Below, piece after piece: positions 19,927-29,331 of a stretch of 64,000 nucleotides of DNA. Both the position numbers and the translations under genes were made by a program. The first letter of the stretch is position 1, and the number at the start of each line of letters is the position of its first letter. The stretch lies in NCBI RefSeq assembly GCF_003254055.1, contig NZ_QKZT01000002.1, positions 124,001 through 188,000 of the forward strand, in the 5' to 3' direction. This DNA is from Algoriphagus chordae. Its GTDB lineage: Bacteria; Bacteroidota; Bacteroidia; Cytophagales; Cyclobacteriaceae. The notes under the pieces are model-generated. The model saw nothing but the letters and a program-made list of their open reading frames with translations, did not search any database and was not told where the DNA came from.

Positions 19927-20295
19927 TTACAATACTTCAGGGGCCAATGAAACGATTTTCATGAACTGCTTCTCTCTCAACTCTCTAGCCACAGGGCCGA
20001 AGATACGCGTGCCTCTAGGCTCGTCGTTGTTGTTCAATAGTACAGCTGCATTATCCTCGAAACGAATATAAGAACCGTCTTTTCTTCTTATTTCTTTACG
20101 AGTACGTACGATTACCGCTCTTGATACGGTACCTTTTTTCATACTGCTGGAAGAAAGAGCAGATTTTACTGTCACAACGACTTTATCGCCGATGGAAGCA
20201 TATCTCTTTTTTGTTCCTCCCAATACGCGGATTACTAGTACCTCTTTGGCACCAGAGTTGTCCGCTACACCTAGTCTAGATTCTTGCTGGATCAT
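19927..20295 (-). CDS. rplN: 50S ribosomal protein L14
   Basis: 122 residues, intersubunit-bridge protein. [20 protein letters not shown] and [20 protein letters not shown] identify it. Two bases separate it from rpsQ. Confidence 0.98.
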   Translation of the reverse strand: MIQQESRLGVADNSGAKEVLVIRVLGGTKKRYASIGDKVVVTVKSALSSSSMKKGTVSRAVIVRTRKEIRRKDGSYIRFEDNAAVLLNNNDEPRGTRIFGPVARELREKQFMKIVSLAPEVL

Positions 20296-20297
20296 AA

Positions 20298-20561
20298 TTA
20301 CTTAGCCCTTTCAATAATTTCAACTAATCTCCAACGCTTGTTCTTACTCAGCGGACGAGTTTCGCTTATTTTCACGAGGTCACCTGGGTTACACTCGTTG
20401 CTCTCGTCATGAGCCATAAATTTGGTTGTTTTGGTAACAAACTTACCGTAGATAGCGTGCTTTACGCGACGTTCTATCAATACAGTGATGGACTTGTCCA
20501 TCTTGTTGCTTACCACCTTACCAACTCTTTCTTTTCGAAGATTTCTCTCTATCGTAGCCAT
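20298..20561 (-). CDS. rpsQ: 30S ribosomal protein S17
   Basis: 87 residues, OB fold. [17 protein letters not shown] [19 protein letters not shown] and the [20 protein letters not shown] motif are typical. Follows rpmC by 18 bases. Confidence 0.98.
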   Translation of the reverse strand: MATIERNLRKERVGKVVSNKMDKSITVLIERRVKHAIYGKFVTKTTKFMAHDESNECNPGDLVKISETRPLSKNKRWRLVEIIERAK

Positions 20562-20579
20562 ATTCTTTTTGTTAGCTAG

Positions 20580-20762
20580 TTATTTGGCAGCCAATGCAGT
20601 CTTTAATCTTGCGATAAAGCGCTTGGTCTCGCGGATTCTGTTAGGATTCTCTATAGGAGATATCGAGTGCGCAAACCTAAGTTTGGTTAGACTCTCCTGC
20701 TCAGCGACAAGTCGCTCGGCGATTTCACTTACTGATAGTGAATTGATTTCTGTATTTTTCAT
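20580..20762 (-). CDS. rpmC: 50S ribosomal protein L29
   Basis: 60 residues, two helices near the exit tunnel. LSVSEIAERLVAEQESLTKL followed by RFAHSISPIENPNRIRETKR matches L29. Located between rplP and rpsQ as expected. Confidence 0.96.
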   Translation of the reverse strand: MKNTEINSLSVSEIAERLVAEQESLTKLRFAHSISPIENPNRIRETKRFIARLKTALAAK

Positions 20763-20767
20763 AGTGC

Positions 20768-21190
20768 TTATAATTCAGCGTAATCTCTACGAACAACAAA
20801 TTTAGTACTTACTGGTAGCTTTTGCTGTGCAAGTCTTAACGCCTCTTTAGCTGTCTCCAGGCTTACGCCTGTAGCTTCGAAAAGGATCGTTCCGGGTTTG
20901 ATAACGGCCACCCAATACTCAGGAGCACCCTTACCTTTACCCATACGAACCTCTGCGGGCTTTTTAGTGATAGGCTTATCAGGGAAAATTCTGATCCAAA
21001 CCTGTCCTTCTCTTTTCATTGCTCTCGTCATTGCGATACGAGCTGCCTCGATCTGACGGGATGTGATCCATCCTGGCTCAAGGGACTTGATGCCAAAGTT
21101 GCCAAAAGAAAGCGTGTGCCCTCTTTGTGCAATGCCTTTGACACGGCCCTTTTGCATTTTCCTATATTTAGTTCTTTTTGGCTGTAACAT
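20768..21190 (-). CDS. rplP: 50S ribosomal protein L16
   Basis: 140 residues, positioned near the A-site tRNA elbow. [20 protein letters not shown] and the [20 protein letters not shown] segment identify it. Follows rpsC by 24 bases. Confidence 0.98.
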   Translation of the reverse strand: MLQPKRTKYRKMQKGRVKGIAQRGHTLSFGNFGIKSLEPGWITSRQIEAARIAMTRAMKREGQVWIRIFPDKPITKKPAEVRMGKGKGAPEYWVAVIKPGTILFEATGVSLETAKEALRLAQQKLPVSTKFVVRRDYAEL

Positions 21191-21214
21191 GAGTTCTCAC
21201 TTATGGGGTGAAAA

Positions 21215-21946
21215 TTAGTTATTTCTTTTTCTTCGTCTTGGACCATCATTTCTCTTAGGACCAGAGTTGCGCGCGCCCTTAGGCTCATTCGCTGCACCTT
21301 GGTTTGGAGATAGGTCTCTCTTTCCGTACACTTCACCTTTGAAGATCCAAACTTTGATTCCGATGATTCCATAGACCGTAAGGGCTTCTGAAAGTGCGTA
21401 ATCAATATCTGCTCTCATTGTGTGAAGAGGAATTCTTCCTTCTTTGTACATTTCAGAACGGGCCATTTCGGCTCCGCCTAGACGTCCAGAAAGTTTAACT
21501 TTGATTCCTTCCGCTCCCACTCTCATGGACGCTGCGATAGCTTGCTTCATAGCTCTTCTAAAAGAAATTCTTGCTTGAAGCTGCTGAGCGATTGATTCAC
21601 CTACCAATTTCGCATCCAATTCAGGACGCTTGATTTCGAAGATATTAATCTGAATATCTTTCTTAGTGATATTCTTTAGTTCTTCTTTCAGTTTATCTAC
21701 TTCGGCTCCACCTTTACCAATTACAACACCTGGACGAGCAGTATGTATCGTAAGAGTGATTCTTTTGAGCGTACGCTCAATAATCACTTTAGAAATACCA
21801 CCCTTAGGAATTCTGGCAAGGACGTACTTACGGATCTTCTGATCTTCGTATAGTTTTTCAGCAAAGTCTTTCCCACCATACCAGTTGGAATCCCAGCCTT
21901 TGACTACACCAAGTCTAAATCCTATTGGGTTGATCTTTTGTCCCAT
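21215..21946 (-). CDS. rpsC: 30S ribosomal protein S3
   Basis: 243 residues. N-terminal [20 protein letters not shown], the KH-domain loop [17 protein letters not shown], and the C-terminal domain ([20 protein letters not shown]) are present. It ends with a basic tail [15 protein letters not shown]. Confidence 0.98.
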   Translation of the reverse strand: MGQKINPIGFRLGVVKGWDSNWYGGKDFAEKLYEDQKIRKYVLARIPKGGISKVIIERTLKRITLTIHTARPGVVIGKGGAEVDKLKEELKNITKKDIQINIFEIKRPELDAKLVGESIAQQLQARISFRRAMKQAIAASMRVGAEGIKVKLSGRLGGAEMARSEMYKEGRIPLHTMRADIDYALSEALTVYGIIGIKVWIFKGEVYGKRDLSPNQGAANEPKGARNSGPKRNDGPRRRKRNN

Positions 21947-21955
21947 AGTCTGTTC

Positions 21956-22348
21956 TTAATTTGCCTTTTCGTTTGTTTCTACTACATCAGCGGTAACAGC
22001 CTCATCGTTGAATGAATCAACTACTAGGGTTACATGATTTGATCTCTTGCGGATTCTGTGACCTCTACCTTGAGGAGCTGGTCTTAATCTCTTAAGCATT
22101 CTACCTTCATCTACCATTACAGTTTTGATGAAAAGGTCAGCCTCTTCTAGTTTGGCATCAGGGTTTTTCGCTTGCCAGTTGGCTACAGCGGAAAGCAACA
22201 ACTTCTCAAGTCGAATCGCTCCATGATTAGGAGTAAATTTCAATATGCTAAGTGCTAATCCTACTCTCTTGCCTCTGACAAGGTCAGCCACAAGGCGCAT
22301 CTTACGCGGAGATGTAGGGACATTATTTAATTTTGCTAATGCTTCCAT
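21956..22348 (-). CDS. rplV: 50S ribosomal protein L22
   Basis: 130 residues, lining the exit tunnel. [20 protein letters not shown] at the N-terminus and [22 protein letters not shown] [20 protein letters not shown] near the tunnel loop identify it. Two bases separate it from rpsS. Confidence 0.98.
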   Translation of the reverse strand: MEALAKLNNVPTSPRKMRLVADLVRGKRVGLALSILKFTPNHGAIRLEKLLLSAVANWQAKNPDAKLEEADLFIKTVMVDEGRMLKRLRPAPQGRGHRIRKRSNHVTLVVDSFNDEAVTADVVETNEKAN

Positions 22349-22350
22349 GA

Positions 22351-22629
22351 TTATCTCTTTCCTTTATCTTTTTTGGCAATGTGGCCTCTGAAATTTCTGG
22401 TAGGAGCAAATTCACCTAGCTTATGACCTACCATGTTGTCTGTTACAAATACTGGAATGAATTTATTCCCATTATGCACAGCGAAGGTATGTCCTACGAA
22501 ATCTGGAGAAATCATTGATTTTCTTGACCAAGTCTTGATTACCGACTTCTTTCCTGATTCGTTCTGAGCATCCACTTTCTTCACAAGATGGTGCTCGATA
22601 TAAGGACCTTTTTTTAATGAACGTGCCAT
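22351..22629 (-). CDS. rpsS: 30S ribosomal protein S19
   Basis: 92 residues. [40 protein letters not shown] and [16 protein letters not shown] are signature segments. Two bases separate it from rplB. Confidence 0.98.
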   Translation of the reverse strand: MARSLKKGPYIEHHLVKKVDAQNESGKKSVIKTWSRKSMISPDFVGHTFAVHNGNKFIPVFVTDNMVGHKLGEFAPTRNFRGHIAKKDKGKR

Positions 22630-22631
22630 AA

Positions 22632-23456
22632 TTATTTAGATCTTTTGCTTACGATGAACTTGTTTGAATACTTCTTAGGAGATCTTGTTTTCTTTCCTTT
22701 AGACAATAGACCTTTTCTAGATCTAGGGTGTCCTCCAGAAGAACGACCTTCACCACCACCCATTGGGTGATCTACTGGGTTCATCGCAACACCTCTTACA
22801 CGAGGTCTTGATCCGAGCCATCTCTTACGACCGGCTTTACCCAATACTACGTTCATGTGATCACCATTGGAAACAGTTCCAACAGTTGCCATACACGTAT
22901 TTAGTACAAGTCTCATCTCACCAGATGGAAGTTTTACAGTTACGTATTTCCCATCACGGGCTACGATCTGTGCATAACCTCCAGCACTTCTTACCATTGC
23001 GGCGCCTTTTCCTGGCTTCAATTCCACACAGTGTACGATTGTACCCATTGGAATATTAGCTACTGGCATCGCGTTGCCCACTTCTGGAGCAACTTGCTCA
23101 CCGGAAATCACTGTCTGTCCCACTGACAAACCTTCCGGGGCGATAATGTAGGCCTTAGCACCATCTGCATAATATAGTAGGGCGAGACGTGCCGTTCTGT
23201 TTGGATCATACTCGATAGACTTAACTACCGCAGGAACACCAAACTTGTTTCTCTTGAAGTCTACGATACGTAGTCTTCTCTTATGACCACCGCCAATATT
23301 GCGGACAGTCATTTTGCCTTCATTGTTTCGTCCACCTGACTTCTTGATAGGAGCAAGAAGAGATTTTTCCGGCTTTGACGCTGTAATCTCGTCAAATGCT
23401 GGAGCTACTCTGAATCTTGTCCCTGGAGTTACAGGCTTCAACTTTTTAATTGCCAT
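22632..23456 (-). CDS. rplB: 50S ribosomal protein L2
   Basis: 274 residues, needed for subunit association and peptidyl transfer. [20 protein letters not shown] and the C-terminal [18 protein letters not shown] with its conserved histidine are visible. Follows rplW by 13 bases. Confidence 0.98.
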   Translation of the reverse strand: MAIKKLKPVTPGTRFRVAPAFDEITASKPEKSLLAPIKKSGGRNNEGKMTVRNIGGGHKRRLRIVDFKRNKFGVPAVVKSIEYDPNRTARLALLYYADGAKAYIIAPEGLSVGQTVISGEQVAPEVGNAMPVANIPMGTIVHCVELKPGKGAAMVRSAGGYAQIVARDGKYVTVKLPSGEMRLVLNTCMATVGTVSNGDHMNVVLGKAGRKRWLGSRPRVRGVAMNPVDHPMGGGEGRSSGGHPRSRKGLLSKGKKTRSPKKYSNKFIVSKRSK

Positions 23457-23469
23457 GATATAGATTCAA

Positions 23470-23757
23470 TTAAATTTCTCCGTAAAAATCAATCACTTCA
23501 CCATCGGCTACTTGCACGATTGCTTTCTTGAAAGCGTTGGTAAAGCCTGAAACCACTTTAGCTTTGGTGTATCTAGATTTATGCTTTGCAGCATATCTGA
23601 TGGTTCTTATAGAAACCACTTTCACACCAAACGTTTTCTCTACAGCATGTTTGATTTCTGGTTTCTTCGCGGTTTTTTCCACGATGAATCCATAAACGCC
23701 TCTTTCGTTCATGGCAGAAATCTTCTCTGTAATTAAAGGCTGCTTTAGAATATCCAT
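23470..23757 (-). CDS. rplW: 50S ribosomal protein L23
   Basis: 95 residues from the ATG ending at 23757 (MDILKQPLITEKISAMNERG). This start is 4 bases after the rplD stop; a longer frame from 23805 would overlap rplD and add 16 residues that do not fit the family. L23 docks SRP and trigger factor at the tunnel exit. Confidence 0.97.
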   Translation of the reverse strand: MDILKQPLITEKISAMNERGVYGFIVEKTAKKPEIKHAVEKTFGVKVVSIRTIRYAAKHKSRYTKAKVVSGFTNAFKKAIVQVADGEVIDFYGEI

Positions 23758-23761
23758 TGTC

Positions 23762-24391
23762 TTATTTCGATAAAATGGTTTCCAACTTACTGATAGAACC
23801 TTCACAGATCACTAAGTGATCAGCATTCAGCACTTGGTAAGTATTTACATCATTTACAGTCACAACTTTAGCTTTTGGCAAGTTTCTGCTGGCTAAGAAT
23901 ACATTGGTGTTTTCCTCAGGAAGTACCAATAATGTCTTCTTATCTCCTAGAGACAATCCATTAAGCAAAGCCAAGTAACTCTTAGTCTTAGGGGCATCAA
24001 ATGAGATGCTTTCCAAAACTGACAAGCTGTTATCTTTCACTTTATAAGCAAGTGCAGATTTTCTGGCTAGTTGTTTTACCTTTTTATTCAATTTGAAAGA
24101 ATAGTCTCTTGGCTGTGGGCCAAATACTCTTCCTCCTCCTCGGAATAGTGGCGACTTGATAGACCCAGCACGTGCACTACCAGTGCCCTTTTGCTTTTTG
24201 ATCTTACGAGTAGAACCAGCTATCTCATTTCTCTCTTTAGACTTGTGCGTACCTTGTCTTTGGTTTGCCAAGTACTGCTTTACATCAAGGTAGATCGCGT
24301 GATCGTTAGGAACGATAGCGAAGATCTCATCAGACAAGCTGATTTTTCTACCTGTGTCTTCTCCGTTTTGATTAATTACTGCTAATTCCAT
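23762..24391 (-). CDS. rplD: 50S ribosomal protein L4
   Basis: 209 residues. The [20 protein letters not shown] loop and [20 protein letters not shown] extended tunnel loop are typical. In E. coli L4 represses its own operon by transcription attenuation and translation block. Three bases separate it from rplC. Confidence 0.98.
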   Translation of the reverse strand: MELAVINQNGEDTGRKISLSDEIFAIVPNDHAIYLDVKQYLANQRQGTHKSKERNEIAGSTRKIKKQKGTGSARAGSIKSPLFRGGGRVFGPQPRDYSFKLNKKVKQLARKSALAYKVKDNSLSVLESISFDAPKTKSYLALLNGLSLGDKKTLLVLPEENTNVFLASRNLPKAKVVTVNDVNTYQVLNADHLVICEGSISKLETILSK

Positions 24392-24394
24392 GGC

Positions 24395-25027
24395 TTACTT
24401 CTCTAGAATAACGAAAGAATTTTTAGGACCAGGTACAGAACCAGAAACCAATAGTAGGTTTTTGTCAGCATAGATTTTCAACACTTTAAGGTTGATCACC
24501 TTTACTCTGTCTCCACCAGTTCTACCAGCCATTCTCATTCCTTTGAATACTCTGGATGGCCAAGAACATGCACCAATTGAACCTGGGTGTCTGCCTCTGT
24601 TATGCTGACCGTGAGTTTGTCCACCCACACCTGCAAAACCATGACGTTTTACCACACCCTGGAATCCTTTACCTTTTGAAGTTCCGATTGCATCTACGAA
24701 GTCACCTTCGATAAATACTTCATCAGCCTTCACAGTAGCTCCTAGATCTACCTGGCCTTCAAACTCGACCCGGAATTCTCTGAACTCAACAACTTTGCGC
24801 TTTGGAGTTGTACCAGCCTTTTTAAAATGACCGATCAATGGCTTAGGCGTATTTTTCTCTTTACGCTCACCATAACCCAACTGCACGGCGTTGTACCCGT
24901 CTGTTTCAACGTTTTTTACTTGCGTAACTACACAAGGACCAGCTTCTATTAGCGTGCATGCGACATTACGTCCATCGGCACTGAAAATGCTAGTCATTCC
25001 TACTTTTCTACCTATTATACCAGACAT
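24395..25027 (-). CDS. rplC: 50S ribosomal protein L3
   Basis: 210 residues. [20 protein letters not shown] and the long loop [20 protein letters not shown] with the conserved glutamine identify it. It is the first gene after a fully consensus promoter, since rpsJ upstream ends at a terminator. Confidence 0.98.
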   Translation of the reverse strand: MSGIIGRKVGMTSIFSADGRNVACTLIEAGPCVVTQVKNVETDGYNAVQLGYGERKEKNTPKPLIGHFKKAGTTPKRKVVEFREFRVEFEGQVDLGATVKADEVFIEGDFVDAIGTSKGKGFQGVVKRHGFAGVGGQTHGQHNRGRHPGSIGACSWPSRVFKGMRMAGRTGGDRVKVINLKVLKIYADKNLLLVSGSVPGPKNSFVILEK

Positions 25028-25090
25028 CTTTTATAAGATAATATAATAACCCACAAGCATTTATCTGCCGGGGCTCCTTTTAAAGGACTG

Positions 25091-25121
25091 CAAAGTTACT
25101 GAAATTAAATTCTGCAACAAA
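25091..25121 (-). promoter_or_regulatory. Consensus Bacteroidetes promoter for rplC to rplQ
   Basis: On the minus strand TTTG (25121-25118), 19 bases, then TAACTTTG (25098-25091): an exact match to TTTG-N19-21-TAnnTTTG. The leader to the rplC start is about 60 bases and contains short inverted repeats near 25040-25087. Confidence 0.82.
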
Positions 25122-25214
25122 TTCGAAATCCTATATTTTAAATGTATTTCAAAATATTTCAATTGTGCCTCAGGCTTTTACACCCTTCGCGACACCATAT
25201 CCATATGCTAAAGC

Positions 25215-25246
25215 AAAAAAGACCTGCTCCGAAAAGCAGGTCTTTT
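25215..25246 (-). terminator. Intrinsic terminator after rpsJ
   Basis: On the minus strand AAAAGACCTGCT (25246-25235) and AGCAGGTCTTTT (25228-25217) form a perfect 12-bp stem with a 6-base loop and a T run. It lies 19 bases after the rpsJ stop and splits rpsJ from the rest of the S10 operon. Confidence 0.92.
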
Positions 25247-25265
25247 GTATATCAATCCAGTTGGA

Positions 25266-25571
25266 TCAAACCTTGATTTCTACATCTACTCCACTAGGAA
25301 GCTCGATTTTCATCAAAGCATCTACAGTTTTAGAAGAGTTAGAATAGATATCTACCAATCTTTTGTATGTACAAAGTTGATACTGATCTCTGGCTTTCTT
25401 ACTTACGTGTGGAGATTTCAATACTGTGAATTTCTCCTTTTTAGTAGGCAATGGAATTGGTCCTACTACTACGGCACCAGTGGCTTTCACTGCCTTTACA
25501 ATCTTCTCTGATGACTTATCCACCAGGCTGTGATCGTATGATTTTAGTTTTATTCTGATTTTCTGATTCAT
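25266..25571 (-). CDS. rpsJ: 30S ribosomal protein S10
   Basis: 101 residues; also NusE, partner of NusB in antitermination. [40 protein letters not shown] and [18 protein letters not shown] are signatures. It follows fusA by 12 bases and is cut off from rplC by a terminator and a promoter. Confidence 0.98.
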   Translation of the reverse strand: MNQKIRIKLKSYDHSLVDKSSEKIVKAVKATGAVVVGPIPLPTKKEKFTVLKSPHVSKKARDQYQLCTYKRLVDIYSNSSKTVDALMKIELPSGVDVEIKV

Positions 25572-25583
25572 CGCAAATATTAT

Positions 25584-27707
25584 TTAGTCCTTCTGACCGT
25601 TTACTGTAGCAATTACACCTTCGGCAATGTTGTTAGGTACTGCCTCATAGTGAGAGAATGTCAATGAAGCTGTCGCTCTACCAGAGGTGATAGTTCTAAG
25701 GTCAGTAATGTAACCAAACAACTCAGACAATGGTACAGAAGCCTTGATTACGGAAGAAGTACCTTTGGTATCCATTCCTTTCATCAAACCTCTTCTTCTG
25801 TTCAAGTCACCGGTAATTGGCCCAGTGTACTCATCAGGAGAAACTACATCTACAGCCATGATTGGCTCAAGCAATTTAGGCTGACATCTTTTAGCGGCAT
25901 CTTTGAAGCCAAGTCTCGCTGCCAATTCGAAAGAAAGAGCATCTGAATCGACATCGTGGAATGATCCGTGAAACAATCTAACCTTCATAGACTCAATAGG
26001 ATATCCTGCCAATGGGCCATTCTTCATAGACTCAGCAAAACCTTTCTGTATAGAAGGAATAAATTCCTTAGGAATCACACCACCTACGATATTATTCACA
26101 AAATCCAATCCTGGCTTGATCTCACCAGTCTCTGGGTCTGCATCTCTAGGGCTAAGTTCGAAGGAGATATCAGCAAATTTACCTTTACCACCTGTCTGCT
26201 TCTTGTAAACTTCTTTGTGTTCTACAGAACCAAATAGCGCTTCTTTGTAAGCAACCTGAGGAGCTCCTTGGTTGATCTCAACTTTGAATTCTCTCTTCAA
26301 ACGATCAATGATGATGTCCAGGTGAAGTTCACCCATACCTCTCAAGATAGTCTGACCAGTTTCGTGATCTGTATTTACTACAAGAGTTGGATCTTCTTCT
26401 ACTAGTTTGGCGATAGCCATACCTAGCTTGTCCACGTCCGCTTGAGTCTTAGGCTCAATAGCATAACCGATAACAGGCTCAGGGAAGACCATTGATTCCA
26501 AGATCACCTTACGGCTTTCGTCACAAAGGGTATCACCAGTTTTGATATCTTTAAAGCCTACCACTGCACCAATATCACCCGCTCTTAGCGCATCGATTTG
26601 GTTTTGCTTGTTAGCATGCATTTGGAATACTCTTGAGATACGCTCCTTGTTTCCAGAACGGCTATTGAAGATATAAGAACCAGAATTCAAGATTCCAGAA
26701 TAGGCTCTTACAAAACAAAGACGACCTACAAATGGATCAGTTGCGATTTTGAAAGCAAGACCTGTGAAAGGCTCCGATTCGTCTGGAGAGATTCTTACAT
26801 CTACTTCTTCATCATCTATATCATGAGCAAAGATATCGTCCTTGTCCATTGGAGAAGGAAGCAATTCCATTACAAGATCTAGCATTGTTTGAACTCCTTT
26901 GTTTTTGAAAGAAGATCCACATACCATAGGTACGATCTTCATATCAATCACCGCTTTTCTCAAAGCTGCAAGAATTTCTTGTTCGGTGATAGAATCAGAA
27001 TCTTCGAAGAATTTCTCCATCAATGATTCGTCATAATCAGCAACTGCTTCGAGTAGATACTCTCTGTATTCAGCTACTTCTTCCAGCATATCTTCAGGAA
27101 TAGGAATCTCTTCGAAAGTCATCCCGAAATCTTCCTCATTCCATACGATAGCTCGGTTGTTGATCAAATCAACTACACCACGGAATCTATCTTCTGCACC
27201 GATTGGAAGTTGCAAAGGAACAGCGTAGCTGCCTAGCATCTCCTTCACCTGCTTACATACTTCTAGGAAGTTTGCACCAGCACGGTCCATTTTATTTACG
27301 AAGCCAATACGAGCAACTTTATAGTTATCCGCAAGTCTCCAGTTAGTCTCTGACTGTGGCTCTACGCCATCTACAGCAGAAAACAAGAATACTAATCCAT
27401 CGAGAACACGAAGTGATCTGTTTACCTCTACGGTAAAATCAACGTGACCGGGAGTATCGATGATGTTGATCTGATATTTCTTGTTTCTATAATCCCAAAA
27501 AACGGTAGTTGCAGCTGAAGTAATAGTAATACCTCGCTCTTGCTCCTGAGCCATCCAGTCCATGGTGGCTGCTCCGTCGTGAACCTCACCTATTTTGTGA
27601 GATACGCCAGAATAAAAAAGAATTCGTTCTGTCGTAGTAGTCTTTCCTGCATCAATATGCGCGGCGATACCAATGTTTCTGGTAAGTGTTAAATCTCTTT
27701 TAGCCAT
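25584..27707 (-). CDS. fusA: Elongation factor G
   Basis: 707 residues, translocation GTPase. G1 is [21 protein letters not shown]2/G3 regions include [12 protein letters not shown] and [13 protein letters not shown]4 is [10 protein letters not shown]. Domains II-V follow, with the domain IV and V regions ([24 protein letters not shown]) intact. Encoded 5 bases after rpsG. Confidence 0.99.
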   Translation of the reverse strand: MAKRDLTLTRNIGIAAHIDAGKTTTTERILFYSGVSHKIGEVHDGAATMDWMAQEQERGITITSAATTVFWDYRNKKYQINIIDTPGHVDFTVEVNRSLRVLDGLVFLFSAVDGVEPQSETNWRLADNYKVARIGFVNKMDRAGANFLEVCKQVKEMLGSYAVPLQLPIGAEDRFRGVVDLINNRAIVWNEEDFGMTFEEIPIPEDMLEEVAEYREYLLEAVADYDESLMEKFFEDSDSITEQEILAALRKAVIDMKIVPMVCGSSFKNKGVQTMLDLVMELLPSPMDKDDIFAHDIDDEEVDVRISPDESEPFTGLAFKIATDPFVGRLCFVRAYSGILNSGSYIFNSRSGNKERISRVFQMHANKQNQIDALRAGDIGAVVGFKDIKTGDTLCDESRKVILESMVFPEPVIGYAIEPKTQADVDKLGMAIAKLVEEDPTLVVNTDHETGQTILRGMGELHLDIIIDRLKREFKVEINQGAPQVAYKEALFGSVEHKEVYKKQTGGKGKFADISFELSPRDADPETGEIKPGLDFVNNIVGGVIPKEFIPSIQKGFAESMKNGPLAGYPIESMKVRLFHGSFHDVDSDALSFELAARLGFKDAAKRCQPKLLEPIMAVDVVSPDEYTGPITGDLNRRRGLMKGMDTKGTSSVIKASVPLSELFGYITDLRTITSGRATASLTFSHYEAVPNNIAEGVIATVNGQKD

Positions 27708-27712
27708 ATTGA

Positions 27713-28180
27713 TTAAAATCTAAAGTGGGAGAATGCTTTGTTGGCTTCTGCCATTCTGTGCGTATCATCTTTCTTCTTCACACCGGCACCTTCGCCTTTG
27801 GAAGCAGCGATAATTTCGCCAGCTAGTCTGTCCATCATTGTTTTCTCTCCTCTTCTTCGGGCGTAGCTGATCATCCATTTCATCCCAAGGGCAATCTTCC
27901 TGTCTGGACGGACTTCCATTGGAACCTGGAATGTAGCACCACCAACTCTACGACTCTTCACCTCTACAGATGGAGAAATATTGGTTAGCGCTTTTTTCCA
28001 AATTTCAAGACCATTCTCACCTACTTTCTCTTCAACTTTTTCTACTGCATCGTAGAAAATTCTGTAAGCAATACTCTTCTTCCCATCTACCATTAGATTG
28101 TTCACGAATCTAGTTACTAGCGTATCGTTGAACTTTGGATCAGGAAGAATATATCTCTTCTTTGGTTTCGCTTTTCTCAT
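27713..28180 (-). CDS. rpsG: 30S ribosomal protein S7
   Basis: 155 residues, nucleates assembly of the 30S head. [20 protein letters not shown] and [20 protein letters not shown] identify it. It lies 22 bases after rpsL. Confidence 0.98.
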   Translation of the reverse strand: MRKAKPKKRYILPDPKFNDTLVTRFVNNLMVDGKKSIAYRIFYDAVEKVEEKVGENGLEIWKKALTNISPSVEVKSRRVGGATFQVPMEVRPDRKIALGMKWMISYARRRGEKTMMDRLAGEIIAASKGEGAGVKKKDDTHRMAEANKAFSHFRF

Positions 28181-28202
28181 TTTTTCTAAATGTTATAAAG
28201 TA

Positions 28203-28598
28203 TTATTTCTTTGCCGGGCCTTTTCCAGCCTTAGGTCTTTTAGCACCATACTTAGAGCGACCTTGCTTACGGTCTTTAACTCCTGCGGTATCTAGTGCAC
28301 CACGGATGATGTGATATCTCACACCCGGTAGATCTTTCACACGACCACCTCTGATCAAGACGATCGAGTGCTCTTGTAGATTGTGACCTTCTCCAGGAAT
28401 ATAAGCATTCACTTCTTTTCCGTTTGTCAATCTCACCCTCGCCACTTTTCTCATTGCAGAGTTTGGCTTCTTAGGGGTTGTAGTGTATACTCTGGTACAA
28501 ACTCCTCTTCGCTGTGGACATGCGTCCAAAGCTCTAGATTTTGATTTGGTCTCCAGTGTTACTCTACCTTTTCGTACTAACTGTTGAATAGTAGGCAT
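28203..28598 (-). CDS. rpsL: 30S ribosomal protein S12
   Basis: 131 residues from the ATG ending at 28598 ([12 protein letters not shown]). A longer frame to 28658 reaches into the promoter and was rejected. [20 protein letters not shown] and [18 protein letters not shown] carry the decoding-centre residues where streptomycin resistance mutations arise in other bacteria. Confidence 0.98.
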   Translation of the reverse strand: MPTIQQLVRKGRVTLETKSKSRALDACPQRRGVCTRVYTTTPKKPNSAMRKVARVRLTNGKEVNAYIPGEGHNLQEHSIVLIRGGRVKDLPGVRYHIIRGALDTAGVKDRKQGRSKYGAKRPKAGKGPAKK

Positions 28599-28645
28599 TA
28601 ACTGATAAAATTTAGTTTTCCCGTAAACTGTTAAATTTTGGACTG

Positions 28646-28676
28646 CAAAGGTAACCAAAGTAATAAGAGTAACAAA
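28646..28676 (-). promoter_or_regulatory. Consensus Bacteroidetes promoter for rpsL-rpsG-fusA-rpsJ
   Basis: On the minus strand TTTG (28676-28673), 19 bases, TACCTTTG (28653-28646): an exact match to the consensus, with a leader of about 40 bases before rpsL. Confidence 0.85.
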
Positions 28677-28696
28677 GCTAAGCAGTTATATTTTTG

Positions 28697-29020
28697 CTAG
28701 GCTTCTCCCGGTGTTCCGAAACTGATCGGAAACTGAGGTGCTCCTCCTGATTGATTGATTTTCCCAAAGGCGTCTTCGTACTTTTCAATATTATCTTTGA
28801 GAGCAGCGAGCAATTTCTTTGCATGATCCGGAGTCACAATTATCCGTGACTTTACTTTCGCCTTCGGCACACCTGGCATCAAGCGAATAAAGTCTATTAC
28901 AAACTCAGAATTAGAATGAGCGATCATCGCCAAATTGGAATAAATACCCTCTGCTACTTCTTCTGATAGCTCCACATTGATCTGCTGATCTGCTTTTTTT
29001 TGTTCGTTGTCGTCTTGCAT
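28697..29020 (-). CDS. DUF3467 domain protein
   Basis: 107 residues with the DUF3467 pattern: EGIYSNLAMIAHSNSEFVID, FIRLMPGVPKAKVKSRIIVT and PDHAKKLLAALKDNIEKYED. It has no signal peptide or membrane segment. The gene lies between the rpoC terminator and the rpsL promoter. Function unknown; placement next to rpoC and rpsL hints at a housekeeping role. Confidence 0.85.
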   Translation of the reverse strand: MQDDNEQKKADQQINVELSEEVAEGIYSNLAMIAHSNSEFVIDFIRLMPGVPKAKVKSRIIVTPDHAKKLLAALKDNIEKYEDAFGKINQSGGAPQFPISFGTPGEA

Positions 29021-29282
29021 GATTTGTATAGTTTTTATTTACATTGATACCATTGGCCAAAATCCTTTTGCTCACTGGGTCAGATGACCGAAGTGGCGTC
29101 AATGCATATGATGACCTAATTCTATTATGCTTTTGTCTATTTATTTCAAATTAAGATTACGTTTCTATTAGCACTCCAGTAGTCTTATTTATTGAGTTGT
29201 CAAATCTAGTTTTTACGAAGATATATTGACTGTGTACTCTGCGAAAAACTCAGCGTCCACCTCGGTTATTTTAGATATTCAC
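29021..29282. other. Intergenic region between rpoC and the DUF3467 gene
   Basis: About 260 bases with no coding frame that looks real. It must hold the promoter of the DUF3467 gene unless this is read from rpoC, but I find no exact TAnnTTTG element. Confidence 0.5.
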
Positions 29283-29312
29283 AAAAAAGGCCTGTCGCAA
29301 AACAGGCCTTTT
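29283..29312 (-). terminator. Intrinsic terminator after rpoC
   Basis: On the minus strand AAAAGGCCTGT (29312-29302) pairs with ACAGGCCTTTT (29295-29285), 6-base loop, T run. It lies 20 bases after the rpoC stop. Confidence 0.9.
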
Positions 29313-29331
29313 ATATTAATTTATTCGAATA

